64,000 nt of DNA from JAFAGX01 sp035622175 (GCA_035622175.1 DASPVV010000078.1:41057-105056), one strand, 5' to 3'; shown: positions 25,163 through 33,659, counted from the stretch's first letter. The notes: a model not told the origin generated them from the letters alone. Numbers and translations: made by a program.

Positions 25163-25455
25163 AGCCGGTGCATCCGGGCGAGATTCTGCACGAAGAATTT
25201 ATGAAGCCTCTGGGCCTCAGCATGAACAAGTTGGCTTTGGCCCTGCGTGTCCCGGTCACGCGCATCGCCGATATCGTGGGCGAGCGCCGCGGTATCACCG
25301 CAGACACCGCTCTAAGGCTCGCGCGCTACTTTAAAAATGCGCCCGTTTTCTGGATGAATCTCCAGACCCGTTACGACCTTGAAGTCGCTCAGGACGAACT
25401 CGCCGCGAAGGTCGAACGCGACGTTCAACCACTGGAAACCGGGTCAAGCTGCTAA
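25147..25455 (+). CDS. higA: HigA-type antitoxin (XRE helix-turn-helix)
   Basis: A 102-residue antitoxin. It opens with KLKPVHPGEILHEEFMKPLGLS, the signature of the HigA/VapI family, then an HTH with NKLALALRVPVTRIADIVGERRGITADTALRLARYF, and the conserved FWMNLQTRYDLEVA. It should neutralise the toxin and repress the operon. The internal ATG at 25147 is used because it gives the canonical N-terminus and overlaps the toxin gene, implying translational coupling. An intrinsic terminator follows. Confidence 0.93.
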   Translation: MAKKLKPVHPGEILHEEFMKPLGLSMNKLALALRVPVTRIADIVGERRGITADTALRLARYFKNAPVFWMNLQTRYDLEVAQDELAAKVERDVQPLETGSSC

Positions 25456-25495
25456 AGGGGCGGGGGGGGCACCTGGGCGCAAAATGCCCCTTTTT
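25454..25495 (+). terminator. Intrinsic terminator of the HigBA operon
   Basis: AAAGGGGC pairs with GCCCCTTT across a G-rich loop; alternatively a compact GGGC/GCCC hairpin forms directly before the tract CTTTTT. It begins at the antitoxin stop codon. Confidence 0.65.
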
Positions 25496-25644
25496 CCTGC
25501 CCAACCAAGGTCCTCGAGGACTGGAGGGCCAACTGATTCAACGCGACTTGGTGAATTGGCGATAGGTTCGTCTCCTGAACAGGCAGCGAACCCTGGGCGG
25601 GAAAACAAGGGCAGGCCAAAGAACAATGGTCTGCCCTGCAATGC

Positions 25645-26106
25645 CTAGCGCAATCCCATGCCGGGCGGTCCCCCGGGTCCACCCGGCAGGTCGAAGGGTC
25701 CGACGTGCTGGTTCTCCAGGTCGGTGAACTTACTCTGCTGCTCCGGAGTCAGGATCTGATAGAAGGCGGCGTCGGCCTTGGCTCGGATCGCGGTGCTCTG
25801 TGCCATCGACTGCGCGAGGGTCGCGGAGATTTGATCGATGGTCGCGATGTCATTATTCCGCACCGCGGAGCGCAAATCTTTCCATTCCTCCTTCTCGCCT
25901 TCATGCAGAGTTTGTTCGGCCTGGACAGCGCTCGCATAGATTGCCTTGGCTTGCTGTTGCTCGACGGAGGTCAGATTCAGCAAGACCGTCCATGTCTTGA
26001 CCCGGTGCTCGGCGATGGCCGCGGCACTCGGTGGTTTGGGTAAGGTTTGGGCCGATGTCGGAACGGCGACCATAGCGGCCAAAATGGCGGTGATTAGGTA
26101 TTTCAT
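25645..26106 (-). CDS. Spy/CpxP-like periplasmic protein
   Basis: A 153-residue exported helical protein. A signal peptide (KYLITAILAAMVAVPTSAQ) precedes a long-helix domain with WTVLLNLTSVEQQQAKAIYA, DLRSAVRNND and YQILTPEQQSKFTDLENQ. The phrase LTPEQQ-K and the Gln/Glu-rich helices are typical of the LTXXQ/Spy group of periplasmic chaperones and stress sensors. The C-terminus is Gly/Pro rich (GGPGGPPG). The ATG has AGGAGGGA just upstream. It starts 10 bp after the orphan receiver gene on the same strand, so the two are probably one operon. Confidence 0.8.
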   Translation of the reverse strand: MKYLITAILAAMVAVPTSAQTLPKPPSAAAIAEHRVKTWTVLLNLTSVEQQQAKAIYASAVQAEQTLHEGEKEEWKDLRSAVRNNDIATIDQISATLAQSMAQSTAIRAKADAAFYQILTPEQQSKFTDLENQHVGPFDLPGGPGGPPGMGLR

Positions 26107-26116
26107 CCATCCCTCC

Positions 26117-26632
26117 TTAGAATCGTTGACTTCGAGTGTGACGAAAGGCGTGTGGACCTCGTCTGGAGGCTGGTGAGGGCCTGGCCAGACAAAGCCGCGG
26201 GGCGAACGCCAGAAGCGCGCCATCGAGGGCGTGTAAAGCCGGCAAAAATTCCTCGCGCAAGCGCGACTTATGGATCAATGCACTGCAGGACAGAATCAGG
26301 CTGGGCGCTTCTAGCGGAATCGAATCCGCCGCCATGCCGACGATCTTGGTCTCAGTCGCGGACACAAGGATGGCTTCGATCGCCAAATTGGCGGAAGGCA
26401 TTGCAATGTCCATCAGCACCAGATCCGGTCGCAGGCTGACCACCAGCTCGATCGTCTGTTCAAGGTTTTGCGCCCGTCCGACCAGGGCCACGATCTCGTC
26501 GAATTCGAGCACAGCGACCACTGTGTCCAGGGATCGGGCGGATCCATCCGCCAGCACGATGCGCAGTCGTTCGGCTTCGGGCTCGAACCACACCTTGCGA
26601 CTACGTTCACTGACCACCTCTACCATCCTCAT
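26117..26632 (-). CDS. Single-domain response regulator (orphan receiver) with basic C-terminal tail
   Basis: A 171-residue protein. The receiver (about residues 20-140) has the strand IVLADGSARS, which keeps only one acidic residue of the usual pair. It also has the phospho-acceptor in LVLMDIAMPSAN and a Lys near the end in ALIHKSRLREEF. No DNA-binding domain follows; the last 25 residues are Arg/Ser/His rich and extend over the start of the Spy-like gene region. No kinase gene is adjacent. Located directly upstream of the Spy-like gene, it may tune envelope signalling by phosphate flow or protein contact. Confidence 0.72.
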   Translation of the reverse strand: MRMVEVVSERSRKVWFEPEAERLRIVLADGSARSLDTVVAVLEFDEIVALVGRAQNLEQTIELVVSLRPDLVLMDIAMPSANLAIEAILVSATETKIVGMAADSIPLEAPSLILSCSALIHKSRLREEFLPALHALDGALLAFAPRLCLARPSPASRRGPHAFRHTRSQRF

Positions 26633-26998
26633 GCGAATCCTCCCATCGGCAAGTCTTTAAGGAACTTAAACAAAACGCGCGAGGTTTTGGGTTAAGAGTT
26701 GGACAATTGGCTGTGAAAATTGTGTTAACCGCATCGTCGTCTTCTCAGCCGGCCCAGGCTGAATCAGCTTGCGATTTTGCGCTCTCCTTCATCGCCGGGC
26801 GCGCTCATCAGGGTGTTCGTGGCACTCGTCCGGTTGCGCCCAGCAGCCATCGGTCTAAAGATCGGCTCCCCCACGGGGAGAGGCGAAGGAGCCGACCGGA
26901 CCCACGATCGCAACGGGACTACCGTATCCGGTAGCGATCGACAACGAGCCCTGATCGCCTTGTCGCAAACAGCCTACTTCTTGGCGAAACAGGGCGGG
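26633..26998. other. Intergenic region upstream of the receiver/Spy-like operon
   Basis: No gene is visible. The region is AT-richer than its surroundings near 26650-26730, with TTTAA and TTAA words and a GTTAAC palindrome (26724-26729), as expected for a promoter region. A small inverted repeat of CCTCTCC/GGGGAGAGG type lies near 26875. Open frames here lack ribosome-binding sites. Confidence 0.4.
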
Positions 26999-27036
26999 GT
27001 AATCTCTTGGTAAGCTGCAGGTAAAGCCTTGGTAAA
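26999..27036 (-). promoter_or_regulatory. Four-fold 11-bp direct repeat (GTAAx; TTTAC on coding strand), OmpR-family binding array
   Basis: GTAAT, GTAAG, GTAAA and GTAAA begin at 26999, 27010, 27021 and 27032: exactly 11-bp steps, one helical turn, as bound by OmpR/PhoB-type regulators. Each is preceded by G. The array abuts the stop of the secreted-protein gene and lies about 367 bp upstream of the receiver/Spy-like operon, read in the same strand sense. Confidence 0.55.
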
Positions 27037-27041
27037 CTGCC

Positions 27042-27548
27042 CTACTGAGATTGTTCCTCGATCGCGAACGGAGGCTCGACCCCTACGGTCGTGCCCGATC
27101 CAGCTGGAGTCGGGGAAAGTTTGCCCCGGGTTGCGGCCTGAGCTATCTCTTGCGCCAGGCTGTCGTGGAGCGTGCCGAGCACTTGGTACTGCATGATGGC
27201 GAGCTGATATCTCTCCTGGGTGAGGTATTCCGCCTGATCAGGGGTGATGTGGCCGAGGCGTACGGCCTCACGAATACTGGCCAGCTCGGCGGAAATTCTC
27301 TCCGCGATTGCGGTCATTCCATTTTCGTACCCCCTGAGCACGTCGACGGGGCCGAGCGGGATTTGGGGTTTGACCGCAAGCAGCCTTGCAATTTCCTGGT
27401 CCGGGCTCAGCCCGGAAAGGGCAGCGACGCTTTCGAGCCGGGGTGGCTCCACCTCCCCGTTGGTCCTGAGCGCGAGTGATGATTGGGCCGCAACCGCCAG
27501 CGGCACGAGGGCAAGCGACAGTACAACAACAATCGATTTCAGTTTCAT
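27042..27548 (-). CDS. Secreted protein of unknown function, helical
   Basis: A 168-residue exported protein. A signal peptide (KSIVVVLSLALVPLAVAAQ) is followed by a largely helical domain: GLSPDQEIARLLAVKPQIPLG, then ERISAELASIREAVRLGHITPDQAEYLTQERYQLAIMQYQVLGTLHD. The helix with I-T-P-D-Q-A-E-Y resembles the LTXXQ-like pattern of Spy/CpxP proteins, so it may belong to the same broad group, but this is weak. An 11-bp repeat lies 50 bp upstream of the start, suggesting control by the same regulator as the Spy-like gene. Confidence 0.7.
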   Translation of the reverse strand: MKLKSIVVVLSLALVPLAVAAQSSLALRTNGEVEPPRLESVAALSGLSPDQEIARLLAVKPQIPLGPVDVLRGYENGMTAIAERISAELASIREAVRLGHITPDQAEYLTQERYQLAIMQYQVLGTLHDSLAQEIAQAATRGKLSPTPAGSGTTVGVEPPFAIEEQSQ

Positions 27549-27597
27549 GGATCGAGCTCCTTCTCGAGCAATAGATGCCCGCGTGGCCGCGCTCCAT

Positions 27598-27625
27598 GTA
27601 AGAACTTGGTAAAGACACGGTTAAA
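27598..27625 (-). promoter_or_regulatory. Three 11-bp-spaced GTAA repeats upstream of the secreted protein gene
   Basis: GTAAG (27598), GTAAA (27609) and GTTAAA (27620) are 11 bp apart. On the coding (minus) strand they read TTTAAC, TTTAC and CTTAC, the same orientation as the repeats before the kinase operon. They lie 50-77 bp upstream of the start codon, a normal activator position. Confidence 0.5.
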
Positions 27626-27754
27626 CTGATGCCGAAATCGTGCCAGGCCTCTTCGATCGATTCGAGAACTGCGCCTCCCGGATGCGCTGTAGGGAGGAGC
27701 GATCCGAAGAGCTAGGAGAGTGCTGGTCGTCGGATCGTGGGACACAAACAAGAA

Positions 27755-27773
27755 GGGCGGCCTTCGGCCGCCC
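27755..27773 (-). terminator. Hairpin downstream of the M56 peptidase gene
   Basis: A 7-bp perfect stem GGGCGGC/GCCGCCC with a cTTCg loop lies 39 bp past the M56 stop. On the minus strand the following bases are TTCTTGTTTG, only moderately T-rich, so termination may be partial. Confidence 0.55.
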
Positions 27774-27811
27774 ACACGGCGTCGCCAACCGCCGGGTTGT
27801 CTTCGAAGGCG

Positions 27812-29704
27812 CTAGTCTTCGACAGGCTTCGTCACATCATCGATGACGAGAATCTCCGTCGGCTCCTGTTGCGGCTCCAGCCTTAGACCAAGTTGCTCCT
27901 GAACCGCGGTGAAGAGCGAGGGCGCGGAAGCGCCGGGCGAGGCCGTGCTGGCGGATGATGTTTCGCCCTCCTTCGCGGGCGGGTTTGCCGCTGAGGTCCA
28001 GCGCAGATTGAAATCATAGCTGCCCTTCAGCCCTGTCTTGTCCACCACCGGAGTGCCCAGTTGCTGGGATAAGTGCTGACAGAGATCTTCTAGGGAGGCT
28101 CCGAGCGCTGTCACCGCCATTCCGGATCCGGCATCCATGTGCATCAGCATTTGGTGCATTGCCGCGGGCCGACGGTTGGGATCCTTCATGGCGTCACTCG
28201 TGCTGTCGAACGGTGCTGCCTGAAGCTTGGGCCCGTGGTCGTCAATGACGAGGGCGTAAGTGAGCAGATTCTTGGTCTCGCGGTGTAGCGCCAGGTGGAA
28301 GCGCTCCGCGAGAAGGGTCTCGAGCCTCTTCCGATTTTCCGCCCGCGTGTCCAGGCCAGGTTTGTGCGCCCCGGATTTGGCGACCTTCGCTTCGATGTCG
28401 TACTTCTCGGAGCTGAGCCAGTCGGGTCCCCCCACGATCTGATTCATTTGGACCCCGTAAGCTTCTTGAATGATGGCCCGCAACGGGACATTGCTTGCGA
28501 TGTACCCATCGGGGGAAAAAAACATCTGGGTCATAGGGGCCCTGCTGCCGGCGTAAGTTGACGGCGGCGTTCGCGCTTCACTCAGTTTGATCGAGACCGA
28601 CTCGAACGACGGAGCGGTGGCGCTCATCGCTTCGGCCGATGACTGGGCCAGGGTCGGGGTTGTGTTCGCCAAGCCAAACCCGATCGGAGCGGCAATCGCC
28701 ACCAATCCGGCCATACTCAGTACTAACTTCCTGCTGAAGTCCAGTTTGCGTACCACGTGTACCGACATGATATGAACCATCCTTTTCTTGAGATTGGACC
28801 CCGTGACTCCGGATAGGCAAGCCAGGGGAGACCGGACACAGAATTCACACACTCGCAGAATGCTCTCGGCGTAGATGCGCCCTTCACCGCCCAATTCCAC
28901 AACTTCTTCGTCGCAGGCACGCTCCCGTTCATCCACCAGCCGAGCTCCCAACCACCAAATCAAAGGGTGAAACCAGAAGATGGCTTCGACGATCATGTGG
29001 ATCGAAGCGGCCAGATTGTCGCGTCGGCGTACGTGCCAAAGTTCGTGCGCGAGAATGGCTTCGAGGTGCGCATTGTCAAGCTGATCGGAAATCCCTTCTG
29101 GCCATAGCAGCACCGGCCGCACCATGCCGAAAATGGCCGGCTCGAGAGTGGTCCGGGAGAGCAGCATCTCAACCCGTTGCCGAACACCGGTCACGCGCTC
29201 GATCCGCCGCAGGGCTTCGACCTCGCGTCCTTCGCTGAGACGCACCGAGTCCCGGACGGCTGCCGAGACTCGCCGCCAGCGCCTCCACCACAGCAGGAGT
29301 ACCATCACAACTCCACCAAGCCACGTAGCGGAAAGAAGGACGGGAAGCAGAGGAGTCAGACCCGCAGGAACCCTCGTGGGCGTGACCTCGGACATGGCCG
29401 ACGCCGCGGGCTGGGTGAAGGGCTGGCTGATCGCTTCGACCGCCACGTACAGGCCAGCCTTCGCTCCTGCCGGGGCATGCCACCACCATGGCAGGTGGCT
29501 CCCTAGGGCAACCAGCAAGCTGAAGGGGAGGAGGAATTTCATCGAGGACGTCAGCCAGAGCCAATAGCGCGCACGCGCACAGTTCTTCCGCAAGATCAGG
29601 GTCAGGAGCCCGGCTGCGACGGCACAGAGCGTCGACTGCCAGAGGTGATCCCCCAGTGCGGGTGCGACCGCGCTCCACAGCGCGGACAAGGATCTCGGGT
29701 TCAT
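27812..29704 (-). CDS. BlaR1-type M56 peptidase fused to a TIGR03435-like domain
   Basis: A 630-residue membrane protein. The N-terminal half (about 1-350) has several membrane helices and the M56 zinc site His220-Glu221-Leu-Trp-His224, followed by WFHPLIWWLGARLVDERERACDEEVV, the standard BlaR1/MecR1 arrangement. A further helix (LVLSMAGLVAIAAPIGFGLA) leads to a C-terminal domain (about 365-630) of the type expanded in Solibacter and relatives: FESVSIKLSE, IIQEAYGV, DWLSSEKYDIEA, LLAERFHLALHRETK, VVDKTGLKGSYDF and the closing EILVIDDVTKP. The usual beta-lactam sensor domain is replaced, so the signal is probably different. The start overlaps the BlaI stop by 4 bp. Confidence 0.9.
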   Translation of the reverse strand: MNPRSLSALWSAVAPALGDHLWQSTLCAVAAGLLTLILRKNCARARYWLWLTSSMKFLLPFSLLVALGSHLPWWWHAPAGAKAGLYVAVEAISQPFTQPAASAMSEVTPTRVPAGLTPLLPVLLSATWLGGVVMVLLLWWRRWRRVSAAVRDSVRLSEGREVEALRRIERVTGVRQRVEMLLSRTTLEPAIFGMVRPVLLWPEGISDQLDNAHLEAILAHELWHVRRRDNLAASIHMIVEAIFWFHPLIWWLGARLVDERERACDEEVVELGGEGRIYAESILRVCEFCVRSPLACLSGVTGSNLKKRMVHIMSVHVVRKLDFSRKLVLSMAGLVAIAAPIGFGLANTTPTLAQSSAEAMSATAPSFESVSIKLSEARTPPSTYAGSRAPMTQMFFSPDGYIASNVPLRAIIQEAYGVQMNQIVGGPDWLSSEKYDIEAKVAKSGAHKPGLDTRAENRKRLETLLAERFHLALHRETKNLLTYALVIDDHGPKLQAAPFDSTSDAMKDPNRRPAAMHQMLMHMDAGSGMAVTALGASLEDLCQHLSQQLGTPVVDKTGLKGSYDFNLRWTSAANPPAKEGETSSASTASPGASAPSLFTAVQEQLGLRLEPQQEPTEILVIDDVTKPVED

Positions 29705-30087
29705 CGCGACCCGTCCTTTCTCTCCAACTTAAGCAGAGTTTTCTCGGCTTCTTTAACGTCGGCGAGCGTGAGTTTGCCGGATTCGATCAGGTGCGCCATC
29801 ACCGGCTGCGAGCGCCCGCCGAACAAGGCGAGCAGGTCGTCGATCAAGCGGCGCTGCGCCGCGCGGCGAGAGACGGCGGCTGCGAAAATGTGAAAGTTGC
29901 CGACTTTTTTGATGCGCTGCACGGCCTTTTTCGCTTCCAGGCGATACACCGTGGTCTGGATCGTGGTGTAGGCCGGCCGATCTTTCTCGGGAAACGCTTC
30001 TTGCATCTCGCGGATGGAAGCTTGTCCGTTCCTCCACAGCGTCTCCATGATGCGAAGTTCAAGCTTGGACAATTTCGGTTCGGCCAT
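29701..30087 (-). CDS. BlaI/MecI-family transcriptional repressor
   Basis: A 128-residue winged-helix repressor. KLSKLELRIMETLWRNGQASIREMQEAF, then PAYTTIQTTVYRLEAKKAVQRIKKVG, is the family's DNA-binding domain; the recognition helix is the TTIQTTVYRLE region. The C-terminal dimerisation helices contain the usual site for cleavage by the partner protease. The internal Met is chosen because it gives the standard N-terminus (Ala-Glu-Pro-Lys-Leu-Ser). The gene overlaps the M56 gene by 4 bp. A matching operator lies 30 bp upstream. Confidence 0.93.
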   Translation of the reverse strand: MAEPKLSKLELRIMETLWRNGQASIREMQEAFPEKDRPAYTTIQTTVYRLEAKKAVQRIKKVGNFHIFAAAVSRRAAQRRLIDDLLALFGGRSQPVMAHLIESGKLTLADVKEAEKTLLKLERKDGSR

Positions 30088-30116
30088 CAGCCCTCTCCTA
30101 TTCATGTATGCATTAC

Positions 30117-30132
30117 TACTACAAATGTATGT
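30117..30132 (-). promoter_or_regulatory. BlaI-type operator (TACA-AA-TGTA)
   Basis: ACTACAAATGTATG contains TACA-N2-TGTA, the core recognised by BlaI/MecI proteins. It is 30-45 bp upstream of the repressor start, where it would block the operon promoter. A second, partial half-site ATGTATGC is at about 30104, closer to the gene. Confidence 0.65.
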
Positions 30133-30244
30133 TTTATGGCAAGGGTAATTTTTCTGGCCACTGTCCGCCCCCAAGGCCGGGAGCTTCTGTCGACCCCGGC
30201 TGGGGAGCCTGCCCGGCCGAGGCTTGGTTAGGCGAGGGCGGCCA

Positions 30245-33200
30245 TCAAAAAATGAGTTTGGCGGCCAACTGGATCACGCGCGGTCCGCCGCCCCCCAGGC
30301 CCGGATTGGTCTGTGCCTGGTCGGGAGTTTGGGTGATCAATCCCGTGGGTCCCATGCCCGGAGTCACGACCCAATTGGGCAGGGCAAAGTTAGGATGATT
30401 CAGGATATTGAAGAGTTCCCCTCGCAGCTGCAGGTTCACTCGCTCGGTAAGGGACGTGTTTTTTAGCAGGGCGAAGTCCCAGTCCCAATAGTGAGGACCG
30501 GCGATGGCATTGCGCCCGAGGTTGCCAAAGGTCCCGTAGGGGGGTTGGGAAAAGGCATTGGCGTTCAGGTAGCCAATGGTGTCGGGACCCGACTCCCAAT
30601 TGGGATTGATGGGGTTTACGCCGGGGACGACGTTGGGCCTCTGGTGATAATTCGACTGGGTGTTGAAATTGGGATTGGGAAAGGAGCTGGTGTCATTGGC
30701 GCTCACGATCGGCACCGGCCGGCCACTCTGGGCGGTGACAATGGTGTTCAGCTCCCAGCCGTGCGCCAGTCGCTTGGGGCCGCCGAACCAGGCCGGCACC
30801 TGATAGCTAAGCGCGGTGGTGAATCGGTGGCGAGCGTCGAAATTTGACGGGCCGTACTCCGCCTTAAGGTTATTGGAGTTCTGGGGTAAGGCCACGGTGG
30901 CGAAATTGTAGTCGATGCCGTCGGAGGCATCGTCGAGCGACTTCGAGAACGTGTAGCCGGCAAAGCCTGAGAATCCGTGCGACCCCTGCACTCGGAAGGT
31001 TGCTTGCAGAGCGTCATAGTTGGAATGGCTGATGGTCGCGAACTCATCCATGAACGTGTAGTTCGGATTGGGACGGTTGCCGTAGGCGTTGGGCTGGTTG
31101 GCGTCGCGCAAACGCACCAATTTGGTGCCCTTGGTTCCGACGTAACCGATTTCCATGGCCACGCGCTTGGCCAGCTCCTGCTGCACATTCAAATTCCAGC
31201 TCTGCATGTACGGGGTAACCAGATTGTGCGGAGTGAAGAAGATCGGGAAGGGAGGGGGGGCGGCCGTCAGCACTGGGCCCGGCATTGTACCGCTCCAAGG
31301 TCCTGGGTTGAAGTTCAGCGGCAGAACCGGGAGGGGACCAAGAGGGGGGGTAACCAAACCGGCGTCGTCGGTAAAGTTGGCGATCAGCAAGTCCTGCGGG
31401 ATGTAGTCGTAGTAGATTCCGTAGCCACCCCGCACGACGGTCTTCGGCATCGCGTTCCAGGCGAAAGCGACCCGCGGGCCGAAGTTATGCAGGTCGCGTT
31501 GGTAAGCGGAGTTCAGGCCGTTGCTACCCACCATGGCCAGGTATCCGTTCGGGGCAAGATTCGCTAGCAGGTTGTTCTCCGCGCTGATCGGGCCAAAATA
31601 CTCCCAGCGCAAGCCCAAGTTGAAAGTGAGATGAGAGGTGGCGCGAAAATCGTCCTGGAGGAAGAAGGAAAGACCGTTGTTGTAGGTGGTGCGCTGGGTG
31701 TTTCCCGATTCCGCATTCACGTAGGAAACATCGCCCAGGTAATAGGCGGCTAAAATGTCGGCTCCCTCGTCGCAATTTGTCGTGCAGCCGGCGGGGATAA
31801 GGCCGTTATTCGGAGCAAAAACAAAGTCGCCGCGCTCCAGGTTGGCGTTGTACGCATTCACGACAGCGCGGCGAAACTCCCCGCCGAACTTGACCGTGTG
31901 ACGACCCGCGGTCCAGGTGAAGTTATCGAGCAGCTGGAAACTCTGGCTGACCCGTCCCCGCGGGAGGCTGTACCCGACAGCTCCCAGGTTATCAAAGATA
32001 CCGCCGAAGTCGATCTCCGGCAGCCCCAGCTGGCCGGTGCCTAAGTTAAGCCCCAAACTCGAGGGGTTGAAGTCAGAGTCGAGAAAGGTAAACGAAGTGC
32101 GATAGCGACTATAGCCAAAGCGGATCTCATTCAGCTTTTGCGCGCTGACCGTGGAGAGGAAGCTGATCGAAACCACCTGCACACGCGTGGGGGATTGCTG
32201 GGCAAACTCGGGCAAGCGCGAACCCTCGCCGGCCCCAAGATCGCCCAGGGGAAACACCTGTTGGCTGCTGGCGTAGGCATAGCGGCCGGACACTTGTTCC
32301 CCGCTACTGAGGTTGTGATCGAGCTTGACGATGAGGCTGTCGACATCGTTGCTATCCTCTACCAAGCCGGGCACGGTTCCGGAGACACCGTTGAAACCCG
32401 TAGGCTGGGGAAAATAGCTGAGAATCTTGGTCAGGGCGGGGTTGGGAGTCACTCCGGTCGATGCAACGTAACTTTGAGCTAAGGCGATTTGCTGGGGCGT
32501 CGGCACGAGGAAGGTGAAGTCGGATCCCACACGCTCTCTCTGCCCTTCGTAAGCGCCAAAAAAGAATGTCTTTTCGGGGATCACGGGGCCGCCGAGGGAG
32601 GCGCCAAACTGGTTGTTGCGAAAGGGGCTTGCGGGCGCCGGAATGCGGTCAAAATAATTTCTCGCGTCAAAGAAGCTATTGCGCACAAATTCGAAAGCGC
32701 TGCCGTGCAGCTGGTTGGTTCCCGAGCGGGTGATGATATTCACGACGGAGCCGCTATTGCGGCCGTACTCCGCGGGAAACTGCGATTCCAGATTGAATTC
32801 CTGAATGGCATCAATCGGCAACAGCGACGCTGGCGCTCCCCCGATGCCGGTCTGGTTGAGCGCGGAATTGTTAAAGAAAGGATCGTTGTTGTCGGTCCCG
32901 TCGAGGGTGTAGTTGTTCGAGCGGTCGCGGTTGCCGTTGATGCTGAACTGCCCGAAGCCATCCTCGACGGCCGCCACGCCCGAGGCTTCGACGGTCGCGC
33001 CCGGTACTAAGGCGACCAGCTTGCCAAAATCGCGACCATTCAGGGGCAGGTCGGTCACCAGTTGCTGGTCCACGACTTCCCCCAGCACGTCGCGCGTGGT
33101 GTCGACCACCGGGGCGGCGGTCGTGACCGTCAATTCCTCCTTGCGCTGCTCGAGCCGGGTGAGGGCAAAGTTGGCGGTGGTGTCCAGACCCACGCTAACA

Positions 33201-33508
33201 ATAACATTCTCCACCTCGGGAGAGAGCCCCGAGGCCTTCGCCGTAACCGCATACTCGCCCGCCGGTAATTCGGCAAGAACATAAGCCCCGTCTTCCCCGG
33301 TCACCGCCTCGCGCAGCTGGCCGGTCGCGCTATTTTTGGCGGCAATCTCGGCCCCGGCCATGACGCTCCCGCTGGCGTCGACGACTTTGCCGCGGATGGA
33401 ACCGCGAAAGCTCTGGGCCACAAGCAGATGGGGAACCAGGAGCAGGATTGCCCATAGCAGGTTGAAATGGGGATAGTGGTTGCGTGCGACTGGCTGCCGG
33501 TTGCCCAT
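30245..33508 (-). CDS. TonB-dependent receptor, Oar-like, with carboxypeptidase-regulatory N-domain
   Basis: A 1087-residue outer-membrane protein of the group expanded in Acidobacteria. A signal peptide (LLWAILLLVPHLLVAQ) is followed by a CarboxypepD_reg domain (GKVVDASGSVMAGAEI, DGAYVLAELPAGEYAVT). The plug has DLPLNGRDF, NGNRDRSNNYTLDGTDNNDPF, IDAIQEFNLESQFPAEYGRN and VNIITRSGTNQLHG. A long beta-barrel ends in a strand with terminal Phe (LAAKLIF). The internal Met has AAAGGAG upstream. Substrate unknown; polysaccharide or peptide uptake or surface attachment are possible. It ends 157 bp before the BlaI gene on the same strand. Confidence 0.92.
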   Translation of the reverse strand: MGNRQPVARNHYPHFNLLWAILLLVPHLLVAQSFRGSIRGKVVDASGSVMAGAEIAAKNSATGQLREAVTGEDGAYVLAELPAGEYAVTAKASGLSPEVENVIVSVGLDTTANFALTRLEQRKEELTVTTAAPVVDTTRDVLGEVVDQQLVTDLPLNGRDFGKLVALVPGATVEASGVAAVEDGFGQFSINGNRDRSNNYTLDGTDNNDPFFNNSALNQTGIGGAPASLLPIDAIQEFNLESQFPAEYGRNSGSVVNIITRSGTNQLHGSAFEFVRNSFFDARNYFDRIPAPASPFRNNQFGASLGGPVIPEKTFFFGAYEGQRERVGSDFTFLVPTPQQIALAQSYVASTGVTPNPALTKILSYFPQPTGFNGVSGTVPGLVEDSNDVDSLIVKLDHNLSSGEQVSGRYAYASSQQVFPLGDLGAGEGSRLPEFAQQSPTRVQVVSISFLSTVSAQKLNEIRFGYSRYRTSFTFLDSDFNPSSLGLNLGTGQLGLPEIDFGGIFDNLGAVGYSLPRGRVSQSFQLLDNFTWTAGRHTVKFGGEFRRAVVNAYNANLERGDFVFAPNNGLIPAGCTTNCDEGADILAAYYLGDVSYVNAESGNTQRTTYNNGLSFFLQDDFRATSHLTFNLGLRWEYFGPISAENNLLANLAPNGYLAMVGSNGLNSAYQRDLHNFGPRVAFAWNAMPKTVVRGGYGIYYDYIPQDLLIANFTDDAGLVTPPLGPLPVLPLNFNPGPWSGTMPGPVLTAAPPPFPIFFTPHNLVTPYMQSWNLNVQQELAKRVAMEIGYVGTKGTKLVRLRDANQPNAYGNRPNPNYTFMDEFATISHSNYDALQATFRVQGSHGFSGFAGYTFSKSLDDASDGIDYNFATVALPQNSNNLKAEYGPSNFDARHRFTTALSYQVPAWFGGPKRLAHGWELNTIVTAQSGRPVPIVSANDTSSFPNPNFNTQSNYHQRPNVVPGVNPINPNWESGPDTIGYLNANAFSQPPYGTFGNLGRNAIAGPHYWDWDFALLKNTSLTERVNLQLRGELFNILNHPNFALPNWVVTPGMGPTGLITQTPDQAQTNPGLGGGGPRVIQLAAKLIF

Positions 33509-33631
33509 ACGTGCATCTCCTTTTGCGAATGGCGACGTCGGGAACCGCCAATCCGTTCCAGAGATGATATCGCTGCGAACCGATTTGCACCAGGGCTGCC
33601 GGCGCTTAGGAACTTCCCTTGGGCGCAACTC

Positions 33632-33659
33632 TTGACAATCTAGAGGAGACTGCTATTCT
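33632..33659 (+). promoter_or_regulatory. Sigma70-type promoter of the PadR-ADOP operon
   Basis: A consensus TTGACA and TATTCT are separated by 16 bp, 36 bp before the PadR start. The -10 element lies inside the spacer of an 8-bp inverted repeat, so repressor binding would cover it. Confidence 0.75.
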
